Positions 47,501-55,698 of a stretch of 64,000 nucleotides of DNA are shown here, one piece after another. Source of the stretch: Carposina sasakii (lineage: Eukaryota > Arthropoda > Insecta > Lepidoptera > Carposinidae); NCBI GenBank assembly GCA_014607495.2, contig CP053159.1:14143501-14207500 (forward strand), in the 5' to 3' direction. The notes below the pieces were generated by a model. It was given only the letters and a program-made list of their open reading frames with translations. It did not search any database and was not told the DNA's origin. The translations under genes and the position numbers were made by a program. Position 1 is the stretch's first letter. Every line of letters begins with the position of its first letter.

Positions 47501-48965
47501 CATTTATTGTAATAAAAAACGTTATTTCTCTATCATCTGACTTTTATTCCAACAAACCTAATTATTTTACTAATTTTACTAACTTTTTTTCACTTTGGTA
47601 AAAGTGGCGTCACTATCTGTCTCGCTCACTCATGGCGAACATACCCATTATCCATCTCTCTCATCATTTTGTCTTAAAATTAAGAACCTACCTAGAGCTT
47701 GTGTGAATTAAAAACATTTTAACTGAGTAAAATGAGATAGCAAAAATCGGGTTACTTGAGGTTTTAATTTTTTTACTCTTTTCTATTGTATGGAACTAAC
47801 AAGTATTGTACCATTTTAGAATTCTGATTAAATGCGCCAACTTTTAATGCCACTTGCCAAGGCACTCTAGTACATTTTTTTTATAGGAGGGCCTGTCAAA
47901 GTCGACGAATCTTGAAAATTTTAAATTCGTAGTTTAACAAATAGTCTCAATTCTCGGAAACTTGAGGCAATTGTGTCATTATTTTTTATTGGGATTCTAG
48001 AAATGTTATTTAGGATTACGTTTCCAAAGTTCAAATGAACAAAAATAAAAAAGAATAACCACAATAACCGAAAAATGGTACAGTTTGATCAAATTTCTAG
48101 GTTTTTCTTAAAATGCCCATAATTTTCAAACTGCATGGGATAGATTTTTTTTCAGATTTTTCTCGTGATGGTTATGATCAATCCTGTCACCCCGTTTCGG
48201 CTTGACGTTGAGTTTTGGGACATCCTGTATATACAAAGCTGTTTTCCCAAAATAGGGTAGCCCGAACTGCTGGATCATGAAAATAATGCTTTGCCCTATT
48301 CTAGAATAGAATAGTCCAAAGAATGCCTCCTTCGTTGTGTCTTGTCCTTCCACCACGGATTCTTCCAGTGCTGCGGGCAGCAATGAGACCAATCTTGTGA
48401 CCAGCATAACGAGTATTTACAACACATCTAAGTGCGCCTTTACCTTAGCCTTTAGGTGCATTTAATGTAATTCACACTATTTGCGGTCGATCCAATTCAA
48501 AGAGATAATAATGCAAGGGTGGATCCAGACTTGAAGTCAGGGGTAATCAATGACCACTTGTCATAATTGATAACTTTGCAAACTTGGCTGTCACTCGCAA
48601 AATTGTAACATTGCGTAAGCTGCAGGGCTATCTAATTTGCAGTAGCAGAGCAAAAGCAATGCGATAGCTACGAGCACACACAAAATGTTAATTTTCTCCA
48701 TTGCACTGTTTCAACTTTGCTACTGCAAGATACGTAATCAGGGGGCTGGTCTAACTAAGGCCCTTGTGTCCGCCTTTACAATAGCGAGTCCTGTGTCGTG
48801 CAGGTGTACATCTGGCACATAACCGGCGAGGAGCCGATCGCGGTGCTGTCGGGACACACGCGCTGCGTCAACGCGGCGGCGTGGAACCCGGCGCACCCTG
48901 ACGTGCTGGCCAGCGCCTCCGACGACTACTCCATCCGGCTGTGGGGGCCCCGGGACCAGCCCTAG
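29575..48965 (+). CDS. WDR26: WDR26, CTLH and WD40 adaptor of the GID/CTLH ubiquitin ligase, 558 aa from the first ATG
   Basis: Eleven exons in phase: 29575-29717, 31457-31628, 33795-34028, 34495-34728, 35240-35373, 36693-36810, 37458-37586, 38042-38175, 41570-41670, 42628-42743 and 48804-48965 (TAG). They total 1677 nt. A LisH motif ([25 protein letters not shown]) is followed by CTLH ([47 protein letters not shown]). WD repeats then run from [27 protein letters not shown] to [10 protein letters not shown]...[14 protein letters not shown] and the closing SIRLWGP. This order matches WDR26 (Drosophila CG7611), which recruits substrates to the CTLH E3 complex. ATG 29575 has a good context (GCCGCCATG), but the frame stays open back to 29353 with protein-like composition, so the true N-terminus may be longer. 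The final intron is about 6 kb because of nested transposons. Confidence 0.93.
30270..30430 (+). repeat. Moth dispersed repeat (CACGCCTGATGGTAAGCACC type)
   Basis: Contains TGATGGTAAGCACCATTGCA, GTCTAAGATGGAGCTTGCTT and CCGCAAGATTATAGTTCATG. I recall this as a common lepidopteran repeat block. Located in WDR26 intron 1. Confidence 0.45.
31655..31996. mobile_element. Long-TIR MITE, uninterrupted copy
   Basis: Inverted ends GCACCCGTATGATGAGTTTG... and ...CAAATTCATGATACGGGTGC, about 75 bp each, same family as 16612-17169. It begins only 26 bp after the exon 2 donor of WDR26 (31628/31629). Confidence 0.8.
33998..34083 (+). repeat. Duplicated exon end plus splice donor in WDR26
   Basis: GCCAGCCGCCAGGCGGTGCT then GCGGCTAGTGCAGGTAG ends exon 3 at 34028. 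It recurs 50 bp later (GCCAGCCGCCAGGCGGTGCT, GCGGCTGGTGCAGGTAG) with a second donor at 34078/34079. Only the first donor keeps the reading frame into exon 4. Confidence 0.9.
35397..36351. mobile_element. Non-autonomous DNA transposon of about 0.95 kb with a nested repeat
   Basis: Ends CAGCAGGGCTCTTACGTAAC and TCTCTGTAATAACCCTGCTG are inverted. Subterminal blocks also pair (GTGACAGATC / GATCTGTCAC and GACGTGAAACGTCT / AGACGTTTCACGTT). A retroelement end of the ACGCGGACGAAGTCGTGGGC type is inserted at about 35870-36065. No coding sequence. Confidence 0.6.
36835..36958 (+). mobile_element. Headless SINE fragment
   Basis: Shares the body of the SINE at 16684-16932 (GTTTCCGAGTCATGGATGTT, then AATGTGTTGTGAAGTGTGTA) but lacks the tRNA-like head. 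WDR26 intron 6. Confidence 0.55.
37608..37776. mobile_element. Short MITE, copy B
   Basis: Inverted ends (GCCCTCTGATTAAAGCCGAA and TTTGCTAGTTAGGTAATAAG). Related to 8064-8237. It starts about 20 bp after the exon 7 donor of WDR26. Confidence 0.6.
38164..38428 (+). repeat. 36-bp minisatellite starting at a WDR26 splice donor, rich in CACGTG
   Basis: Seven 36-bp units start at 38173, 38209, 38245, 38281, 38317, 38353 and 38389, with a partial eighth. The unit (CGTGTGAGTGACGACACACG, CCTCACGTGACCGTCA) carries a copy of the exon 8 end (GACCGCAACGT, changed to GACCGTCACGT) joined to the donor GTGAGT, GTGAGG or GTGAGA. Each unit holds two CACGTG palindromes. The first unit is the real junction at 38175/38176. 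Confidence 0.95.
38832..39275 (-). CDS. C-terminal transposase segment in the -1 frame
   Basis: 147 residues continue from the heptamer at 39281-39275: [20 protein letters not shown], then [21 protein letters not shown] and a tail with YLRRSGK. I recall a similar [FY]VV[VK]F..KK..K.YVGQ module at the C-terminus of related insect pogo-family and other transposon proteins, so this is probably the real end of the transposase. It would be joined by -1 frameshifting, or the two frames were separated by a one-base change in the A7 run. Confidence 0.65.
   Translation of the reverse strand, partial: EIPHKRLKTNENIKRVLFSDDETDVENISISSSDSLTSVDELPLSHFVKPKKNDFVVVQFDGKQKVKHYVGQLLTDIEDNEYDVSYLRRSGKVDNHFHFPIEPDMATVSLDDIKTLLPLVNVAERKTKRQTNVYIFPKNILKKFNIY
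39254..41074 (-). CDS. pogo/Tigger-type DDE transposase, 606-residue frame
   Basis: An N-terminal Psq/CENP-B-type helix-turn-helix ([27 protein letters not shown]) is followed by a CENP-B-like region and a DDE_1 catalytic core. Candidate acidic residues are in [21 protein letters not shown] and [16 protein letters not shown] Ser/Pro-rich spacer follows. The frame stops at 39254 inside a run of basic residues ([11 protein letters not shown]), but family-like sequence continues in the -1 frame. Apart from this break I see no stop or lost motif, so the element may be young. The annotated Met may be upstream of the real start; [12 protein letters not shown] is a likely alternative. Confidence 0.88.
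   Translation of the reverse strand: MTISRYCKKMVRNRKRKTDYGLHNEKDMAEAILLVESGLSLRKAANEKHVNFMTLQRYVQKKKKCSEDEGHMRLTPNYANRVVFSVDQEKALVEYLINCSRMCYGLDTIECRKLAYEMAVYNNLNIPKNWHDKKMAGIDWLYGFRKRNTDLTLRKPEPCSLTRATSFNRHNVNVFFNNLEDVMRRYPCFADGSRVYCLDETGTTTVQKPKKIIAAKGARQLNKVTSAERGTLVTTCCTVSATGSALPPAMVFPRKQFKSFMLNGAPVGTLGLAQPTGWMNSELFPEVMKQFVKVTASTKENPSLLIVDNHDSHLAPAVLNIAKDNGVTLLTIPPHSSHRLQPLDVSVFGPLQTYYNAAIDSWLMRHPGKTISIYNIAELLGQAFDRAMTPSNIKSGFRKTGIFPFDRHIFTDNDFMPSKVTNRPLEDLSNAPGPSRPYETQQASTDAPSSSHSFGHDSQKDTRSDDSSQIQRGAVTDPRPYPSIVQAPATPVRQMMNIRSDSVSPSLLTQTELAEARSVTDKENSSVITFPPTPDDTLVSPLGCRAYPKAQPRLQTNRGRKRGKSCIPTDTPIKNEIEKVSLERERKKLGKGKKNMPEKKKFLTRD
42040..42490 (+). mobile_element. Two RTE-type LINE 3' fragments
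   Basis: GGCCTACGTCCAGCAGTGGA, CTGCAATAGGCTGATGATG ends both 42040-42097 and 42288-42490. The second encodes a recognisable ORF2 C-terminus ([20 protein letters not shown], then [13 protein letters not shown]). Both are 5'-truncated and lie in a WDR26 intron. Confidence 0.75.
42775..43095 (+). mobile_element. TACAGGATG-type MITE, copy 3
   Basis: About 320 bp between TACAGGATGTTTTTTGGTCG and CAACGAAAAAACATCCTGTA. The reverse complement is similar to 10715-11084. It directly abuts the DD41D transposon whose ends begin with the same TACAGGATG, so the two may use related transposases. Confidence 0.75.
43758..43809. repeat. Perfect 24-bp hairpin with 4-base loop upstream of the transposase
   Basis: AGTGCGAATGAAACAGATAG plus ATGC, loop TATG, then its exact complement. 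It sits between the left inverted repeat and the transposase start, possibly in the promoter or 5' UTR. Confidence 0.85.
44816..46893 (+). pseudogene. LINE ORF2 reverse transcriptase, frameshifted
   Basis: The first frame (to about 45500) covers [20 protein letters not shown] through [14 protein letters not shown]. The reading then shifts frame near 45495-45505 and resumes as [57 protein letters not shown] and the catalytic LYADDLQIY. The C-terminus ends [13 protein letters not shown] at 46893. One frameshift plus loss of the 5' end makes it inactive. Confidence 0.85.
44816..47216 (+). mobile_element. 5'-truncated Jockey/CR1-type LINE inserted in the transposase
   Basis: Flanked by TAAGAGATT at 44807-44815 and 47217-47225, a 9-bp target duplication. 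It ends in an (AATAAG)n tail (47191-47216). The endonuclease part is missing; it begins within the region before the reverse transcriptase. Confidence 0.92.
48623..48752. mobile_element. Short MITE in the last WDR26 intron
   Basis: Ends CAGGGCTATCTAATTTGCAG and TGCAAGATACGTAATCAGGG are imperfect inverted repeats, and inner GCAGTAGCA / TGCTACTGC pair. It ends about 50 bp before the exon 11 acceptor. Confidence 0.5.
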
Positions 48966-49302
48966 CTGCGCACCTACGGAGGCCGTGATGTCTTGGTAGG
49001 CTCTTTTCAGACTACGCTACACTAACTGCCAATTTCAATAACCGATCTCGATCAGCTTAAATGTTCAATTGTTTTCATAATAAATTTCCAATTTGAAATT
49101 TAAAAAATCCGAGATTCTTTATGATCTTTAGTGTTAAATTGGCCGTAAAGCTTACTATTTGTGCTATATAGTACCGTAATACCATTCTACGCTATTACCA
49201 TTTTGTTACACCCTGTATAGTACAGTAAAATGTGAACGTGTCCATATAACGTATTAAGCACGATATTTCTATGCTATAAACGGTATGTTAGTATGTTGTA
49301 AC

Positions 49303-49510
49303 ACTAGTGGACGCCCGCGACTCCGTTCGCGTAGACTACAGAAAAAACAAAATGTCGAAATTATCCGGGATAAAGACATTTTCCCTGGATAAAAAGTTGC
49401 CTATATGTTAAGTGGGACCTGTCACAATATATTCCTGAAAACTGCATCGAAATCGGTTCAGCCGTTTCTGAGATTAGCGTGCACAAACGCACAGACAAAC
49501 AGACAAAAAT
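49303..49510 (+). repeat. Moth retroelement end (CTAGTGGACGCCCGCGACT type)
   Basis: Closely matches 18815-19045 (GTGGACGCCCGCGACTCCGT, AATTATCCGGGATAAAGAC, TATATGTTAAGTGGGACCTG). It continues with AAAATCATCGTTTTGGGTAC. Confidence 0.6.
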
Positions 49511-50018
49511 TCCAAAAATCATCGTTTTGGGTACTATTGCGTTGATAAATTTTGCTTCTATCTTCCATGTACAGACAGCAATCCGTTACATTTTTATATT
49601 ATGTATAGATAATTGTCGATTCTGACTAAACCTAAACTTAACAATAGTCCTACCTGTCTTTTTCTATCGCAGCAATTTATACTAAGAATGGAGAGGGACA
49701 GACCTGTCTAATTTTAGGTTTATGTTTAAGTGTGTGGACAGTCAGAATCGACCATATAGTCTGAAAAGAGCTTTACTGTTTAATTAGCTGTGTCTTTTGC
49801 CTGTGATTTAACACAAGTGGAAACAAAAATACAGGTTATACACTAAAAATCTTTATTAGCTATGAAAGATGGTTCATCTACTTCTTGGTTTTAATGACAT
49901 GTAGAAATAATTATATTGCGTGAATCTGTCTCTAGTCTTTCTTTTTCGAAAACGCTTTTATTGTTCATAAGTAATTTCAATGTTTTTATCTTCCTACCCT
50001 TTTCTTTTTTCTCATCTA

Positions 50019-50278
50019 CAGGTTGTAACAAAAAGGGTATGTTAAGCGAAAGGCTACGTAAATATCCCACTGTAGAGAACCTATCCACAAAATTTGAGAC
50101 TCGAAATCACATGTTTATTTTTCAAGATTGTATGAAAATTCCTGAGATGTTTAAAAATTCTCCATACTATCGGGAAAAATAAACATGTGATTTCGAGTCT
50201 CAAATTTTGTGGATAGGTCCTCTACAGTGGGCTATTTACGTAGCTTTTCGCTTAACATACCCTTTTTGTTACACCCTG
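50019..50278. mobile_element. Fold-back MITE, arms of about 105 bp
   Basis: The left half (CAGGTTGTAACAAAAAGGGTATG ... AAATCACATGTTTATTTTT) is almost the exact complement of the right half ending AACATACCCTTTTTGTTACACCCTG. Only about 45 bp separates the arms. It is flanked by TA on both sides, so probably mariner-derived. The ORFs on both strands are products of the palindrome. Confidence 0.85.
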
Positions 50279-53214
50279 TATAGGAGATATTCAAATTATA
50301 TAAAGCTTTATAATGAATTAAAGCAAAATAATGAATGAAGCACTTATTGGTAAAAACTGAATGTGTATAGGTATAAACAGTGTAACAGGTACCTATACAC
50401 TTTGTCAACGAAAATTTATATTTTCGTTTCATAAAAGGTGTGTAAAATCATGCGCAGAAGACACGTTTTACCACCACCAAGTTGTCTAATATCCTAAATT
50501 AATAATGTAATTAACATTTCACGCGTGAGTTCTATCTATCCAAGGGGCCGTTATGTAACACAGATTTTTTTCGTGCAGTTCTTCATAACATCAAATTATT
50601 ATTTTACTAAGAGGGTTGACACCTCACAGCCGGAAAAAATACACTTCTCAAATCTTTAGCCATTTATGACATTTTGAAAGAAATCATGTTGCCCCGAACT
50701 CAGATCTATTAGATAAAGTAGCTATTTAAGAATGTTCCTTTAATGATTGAAATGGATAGACGATGTCATGTCATTACAGTATTTTGACAGACAATAGTGT
50801 TCAACATTTTTATTGGCTGATTGTGTAATATCATACAAATATACTATTAACAAACATTTCATTGTATGATTGTCAAATTACGTCCGTTTCGCACGTATCC
50901 ATCGTAATTTACGAAAAATAATATCACTCCTTTGACGGTCTTTTTGCAGTCAGGCCACTTCAAATACTCGAATGAACTTATTATTTATTCAAAATCCTTT
51001 TATCAATCAGAATAAAGTCTGCAATTTGCAATATGGATCTGATTGGTAATTTAGTCTAAAGGACAAGCAAAAGATGTGTCCCTACATAAGAATGACGATT
51101 TTTTCATGGATTTTATACAGGGTCTATTAGAATAGACCTTTTACAGAGAACTTCGCCGAGGTATACATAGTAATGATCTAAAAGTGTTTTGACTAATGGC
51201 TACTTATACTTAAGATCGAGATAGTTTCGCAGGTTATTTGATTTACTAAACCATTTAATGTTTGACCTACGATATGCGAATTATCTCAATCTCTAGTATT
51301 TAGGCCTTACATAATTAGACTGCAAAAACAGTTCTCATTCAAAGAGAAATATTTTAAAAAGATATCTGAAACGATGTTTTAACGCAAATTATAGTAGACC
51401 ATTTTTGTACATAATTTCCTGTTAAATTAGATTTAGTTTTATGTAAAAGAGACTAAACTCTGTTTGACGCTAATCTACATACCTATATACATAACAGTGT
51501 TTTAAATGAACTACAGATGGCGCGAGACGAGAGCGTTGTTTGTTTCACAGAATATCTATATTCCGGGGCTTCACGTCTCGACACTGCACTCAGATAATCT
51601 CTTATATATCGTTTTCTAACCGATAGATAATATACAATAAATAGAAAATATTGTAAGTACTTCCTAATAATCACGTGTTTGTATATGTTATGACAAATGA
51701 CCAAGAAATTCTCAAATATGTTGCTTTCAATGTTATTTAGTTTTACCGGCGTGTGCAGAGATAATATAAAATCCACTTAAAATCACTTCACATAAATATT
51801 TAAAGCTGACCTTGTCTAGTAGTCTACTGTTATTGCTTTTGCTCAAAAAACTGATCTCGCAATAAAAGGATTTCTCCATTCATAATATAAATATTTGTGT
51901 GCAATATAAAGTGACGGTGCCATTTTCTAGTGCAATAACTATTTCAAGACTCAGAAACAGGATATGCAGGTAGGTGAAAAGAAAACGCACATGGCACCAA
52001 TAATGCAGATTATGTTTATGAAATATAATACAGTGGAGTTTTATATCAAAACCAATACTGTAACTCGCTTTATTACTTTTGTGTAGATTTGACCGAAATA
52101 CCTTATCTACATAAATACAGATATCTGAACGCGTCCGACGATACAACTTAATGCACCTTTAATATTTAATTTATATTGTAACAAAAATATATCCCCTTGA
52201 TTGCTAAAAAGAATTTTAAAAACTTATAAGGTAATATACTATTAGCTTTAGAAAATAAATCGGGAGACGGGTTCGAAACATTTATTTTTACAGAGAAAAT
52301 AAAACAAAATAGTTTCAGTAGATTCGTAAAATAATTCTGTCTGATTAAAACTTATGGCTCCTTCAAATATCGCTTTACATAGCAGATGAAGCCGTAATTC
52401 TAAAACGGTGACCAGTCAGCCAGGGTATTACTTTTATGATTAGTTAACTAGTGTCGCGCTGGTGGTCCGTACGCCTGCGCCTGCGCCGGAGCACAGAGGT
52501 TGTAACTCGACTGAAATCATCTCACATGTCGCTCGAGCTACATCGACTACTCGTATCGAACGTAACATCGATCCCGACAGTTCTGCTTCGATGACTATCG
52601 CATAATGATTACAGATATTAGTAATTTAAAATTTGATTAAATTTAACAATTATTTATCATTAAACTAAGGTTGGACTAATTAATGTAGAGATATTCGGAG
52701 TGTGCGTAGTGTTGTAGGTTTGTTAAGGCCATTAAATTAAGACTTTAGCGAGTGAGATATTTTGTAGCGGAATCCGCTCGCGACTATTTTTGTACTGATG
52801 CGTGTCGAATATGCGACGCTTTCTGGAGATGATACTTACTTTAAATAGCGTTAGGAGTATATTCTTGTAACTCTTACATTATCTAGTAGTACCTGCGTAC
52901 TAGTAGGACGGACGCGCGGGCTCGCGACGGGACATCGCATATTTGGTTTATTTATTTAAGTGATCAAAGAGTAAATTATGTGTGGACGCCGGATTTTTTA
53001 AAGAACTTTTTTGCTAAGGTTTTTTTTTATATTTTAGAATAATTGTAGTTTTGTAAGCCCCGCCCCCCGACCCGTGGCCCGCGCCCCCTTTGACTGTCGT
53101 GTGTCTACCAAGTACAAACGAGCGTCAGTAATTATATATTACTATAGATTATTGTAAAGCGAGTGTGAGGGACACCTGTCCCGGTTTCAAATTGTTATAA
53201 ATAATAATTACATC

Positions 53215-53229
53215 AATAAATTTTTTATT
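53215..53229. promoter_or_regulatory. Palindromic poly(A) signal pair shared by WDR26 and TRAPPC4
   Basis: AATAAATTTTTTATT contains AATAAA on the plus strand (53215-53220) and on the minus strand (53229-53224). It can serve the distal WDR26 end and the TRAPPC4 end, which face each other here. The TRAPPC4 3' UTR would be about 500 bp. Confidence 0.55.
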
Positions 53230-53732
53230 GTAAAAAAAATGTGTTTTGTTCTTTATGGTCCCCCAGTACTCAATTCAACTCTGTTGTACTAACAGTACAG
53301 TTTTAACAAGGAAAAGATTAGAAAGTTTCAAGCAGGAAAGTTCACCTTAGCAGTAACAATAACATTCTTTGAGCTTCTCTCTTGATGCCTTAATAAGTAT
53401 TATATTTAGATATATTTTAATTAAAACTGACATACATAACATAAATAATTTGCATTACCTACATGTTCAGAATATACAGTATTTTAAAAATAAAAGTAAT
53501 GCTGAAAACAGGCTATTAACACCCCGACGCCACGCCACATGTGTCAGTACATATCAATCTCATACATTTTATATTGTCAAAGACACATTAGCAGCATCCC
53601 ACGCGTCATTCGCACCTTTGTTAAAACAAGGGCACAGTTGCTTTTTGCAATTTTTGGAAATTCTACCGACGTGTCAATACTTCAGGTGTTAATAGTCTGG
53701 ACCTTAAAGCTATTTACATATTAACTCGCAAG

Positions 53733-55092
53733 CTATAAGTTGGCGGTGCCTGACTTCTCCACCAGCTCTAGTAACGTGTGTAACGACGTGTCAAACAGCT
53801 CACACCGCACCGGCATCTCCAGGGAGTAGAAAGGGTTCTTTAGAGCATAATCTGAATATAACTCGTAGATCCGTTTCAAAACTAATTCTGCTCCTTGCAT
53901 GTTTGGATCTGTTACTGTGATGAATTTTACACCTGCAATAGGAGTACAAGCTATTAAGATGGGTACTGTAGAATAACCTGATCATTACTCAATTTTATGT
54001 TTATATACCTACTAATACTTATTAAAAAGTATTTAATTGTATCAGGAGTCACTATTTGGAAGTTAAAATTTCCTGTAGTGTCTAATGTTTGTTACCATGA
54101 GTCGGCAGATCTGAGGGTATAGGGCCCCAAGTTGGGTGAACCCTCGATGGATATTTAACAAAAGTTTACTTAATTAGGTATCAATTGGAAGTTACTACCG
54201 AAGGTGTTTTGATAAGTCATACCAATAGAAATGTAAGTATAAAGGCAACATCCACTCACCAGTTAATGTTTGGAAACAAGACAGTTTAAATGTGTCAGTC
54301 AAGAGGGATTCAATGCCGGAGGACTTGGGGATAGGGCTGAGCTGGCTGGCGAGCGCAAACAGAGGGTAGAATGTACTCGCTAGGACTATCTTTTCATTTG
54401 TTGTGGCTCGAGCCCGCCCAAACTTCAGGCTTAAGGGGTAGTTCTCCTGTCAAAGATAAACTGTGTATAAAAGGTTATTATTCTGAGTTTATACTAGTAT
54501 CATTATTACGAACACTGTTACCTTATTTTCAATAACATCAAAAACATCTCTGTCATCTTCCATTGTTCGCCCGGTTACTGGAGAACCATTTACTGACAAT
54601 AGTACATGGCCAACTGAAAAAATAGAATTTTTGGCACTACTACGATAGATTGATATGACAACATTAATCCAACATAGAATATTACCAAACAATACATGAA
54701 TTGTTTGATCCCAGCGGGACAATTGAGGGCCTGAAAGACTACATATTGAGATTGCAATGTATACAACAGTTTATAATAGTGAATAAATCAAGAAAATACA
54801 CGTAATTCGACGAGAATTTGCGAGCAATTGAAGACCTATGTTTGGCCCCAAGGAGGTTTTCTGAACAATATTATATAAGTAGTAGAATATCACAACATTC
54901 GTTTTTTATTCACTCACCATTTATTCCATCTCTTTGACCGAAAACAACGACAATTTTCTTGTTTTCATACTGCAGTTTTATGTCAAGTGGGTATCCAAAA
55001 GTTTTTTCGGTTTCTACTTTGGGAACATTATGGTCATAATTATATATAAGACCACCAGATTTACTGATTATATAAACACCGTAAATAACCAT
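53733..55092 (-). CDS. TRAPPC4: TRAPPC4 (Trs23/synbindin), vesicle-tethering TRAPP core subunit, 217 aa
   Basis: Four exons in phase: 55092-54918, 54613-54522, 54446-54260 and 53932-53733 (TAG). They total 654 nt. The N-terminal longin-type fold is clear ([48 protein letters not shown]). A PDZ-like insertion follows ([20 protein letters not shown]). The C-terminal longin half has [38 protein letters not shown] and [17 protein letters not shown]. Human TRAPPC4 is 219 aa with the same blocks. It is a core subunit of TRAPP complexes that activate Rab1/Ypt1-type GTPases in ER-Golgi and Golgi traffic. A 410-bp retroposon lies about 95 bp upstream of the ATG in the same orientation. Confidence 0.96.
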
Positions 55093-55187
55093 TTTAGATT
55101 AATAACTTTAGTTAATTAATTCCAATTTCCACCTTTATCACCACCATATAAATAAAAATAAATAACAATAGCGATGAGATATGTCAA

Positions 55188-55597
55188 TTTTTTTTTTTTT
55201 TATTTAGTTTATCCCGAAGGAAACGCAAGGGGAACTAAGCCCATACAGCCTAATCATTGTCTAGTAAAATGATTTCTGAATTTATGATGGATGATAATGA
55301 TGATGATGAAACGTCGGGAAAATCCTCAAGAACAAGTGTAAAGTTAGTCAAAATGGAAAATTATTGCAGAAACAACTTACATGCGCCCATGAAGAAATCG
55401 TAATCCAGCTAAAGTTTTACTCGGCTTACCTGCGTATAAAACCATGCACACGCACTAGATTCACACCACAAGTAATCAAAATATAACTTATCTACCAGAA
55501 AACATCACCTTACGGACACATGCAAGCTATTTACAATCAATTTTTGATTTTCACAAGAAAATTACACCTGCACCCTTCCAGCTTTTCCCGCCGAATC
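55188..55597 (-). mobile_element. 410-bp poly(A) retroposon, full-length copy 3
   Basis: A T-run starts at 55188 and the 5' end GATTCGGCGGGAAAAGC is at 55597. TGAGATATGTCAA occurs at 55175-55187 and 55598-55610, a 13-bp target duplication. Confidence 0.93.
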
Positions 55598-55620
55598 TGA
55601 GATATGTCAAACAAATGTCA

Positions 55621-55678
55621 TTTTTTTTTTTTTAGTTTATCCCGAAGGAAAGGCAAGGGGAACTAAGCCCATACAGCC
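55621..55678 (-). mobile_element. 58-bp truncated retroposon of the same family
   Basis: Only the poly(T) and TTTATCCCGAAGGAAAGGCA through CCCATACAGCC remain. TCAAACAAATGTCA flanks it at 55607-55620 and 55679-55692, a 14-bp duplication that overlaps the previous copy's duplication by four bases. Confidence 0.9.
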
Positions 55679-55698
55679 TCAAACAAATGTCAATGTCA

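Larger units (their letters stand above)
44035..47512 (+). pseudogene. DD41D mariner-type transposase, split by a LINE
   Basis: Part 1 (44035-44815) has an N-terminal DNA-binding region ([36 protein letters not shown]), the first catalytic Asp in WSDEST and the second in [10 protein letters not shown]. Part 2 (47226-47512, in frame once the LINE and one target duplication are discounted) has [13 protein letters not shown] with the third Asp, then [19 protein letters not shown] and a stop at 47510-47512. The spacing between the second and third Asp is 41 residues. That places it with the DD41D (rosa/VS) branch of IS630-Tc1-mariner. No other break is visible, so the LINE insertion is probably recent. 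Confidence 0.88.
43102..48229 (+). mobile_element. DD41D Tc1-mariner-type transposon with 626-bp terminal inverted repeats
   Basis: The left repeat 43102-43727 and right repeat 47604-48229 are the same length and nearly identical as reverse complements. The outer ends are TACAGGATGTCCCAAAACTC and its complement; the inner ends are GTGACGCCAC and GTGGCGTCAC. TA flanks at 43100-43101 and 48230-48231 give the usual TA duplication. Inside are a transposase gene (from 44035) and a LINE (44816-47216). Without the LINE the element is about 2.7 kb. It lies in the last WDR26 intron, in the same direction as WDR26. Confidence 0.9.
48966..53220 (+). other. WDR26 3' UTR candidate and spacer, 4.25 kb without ORFs
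   Basis: A proximal AATAAA lies at 49079-49084, about 115 bp after the stop, and a distal AATAAA at 53215-53220. Between them I see no gene. Contents are a moth repeat end (49303-49510), a small inverted-repeat element (49613-49756) and a fold-back MITE (50019-50278). GC-richer patches at 52450-52500, 52900-52940 and 53040-53100 have no ORF and would suit a long 3' UTR isoform. Confidence 0.5.

Noticed and set aside
49916..50432. ORFs on both strands sharing TGCNKKGMLSE
   Set aside because: Both are translations of the two arms of one fold-back MITE.
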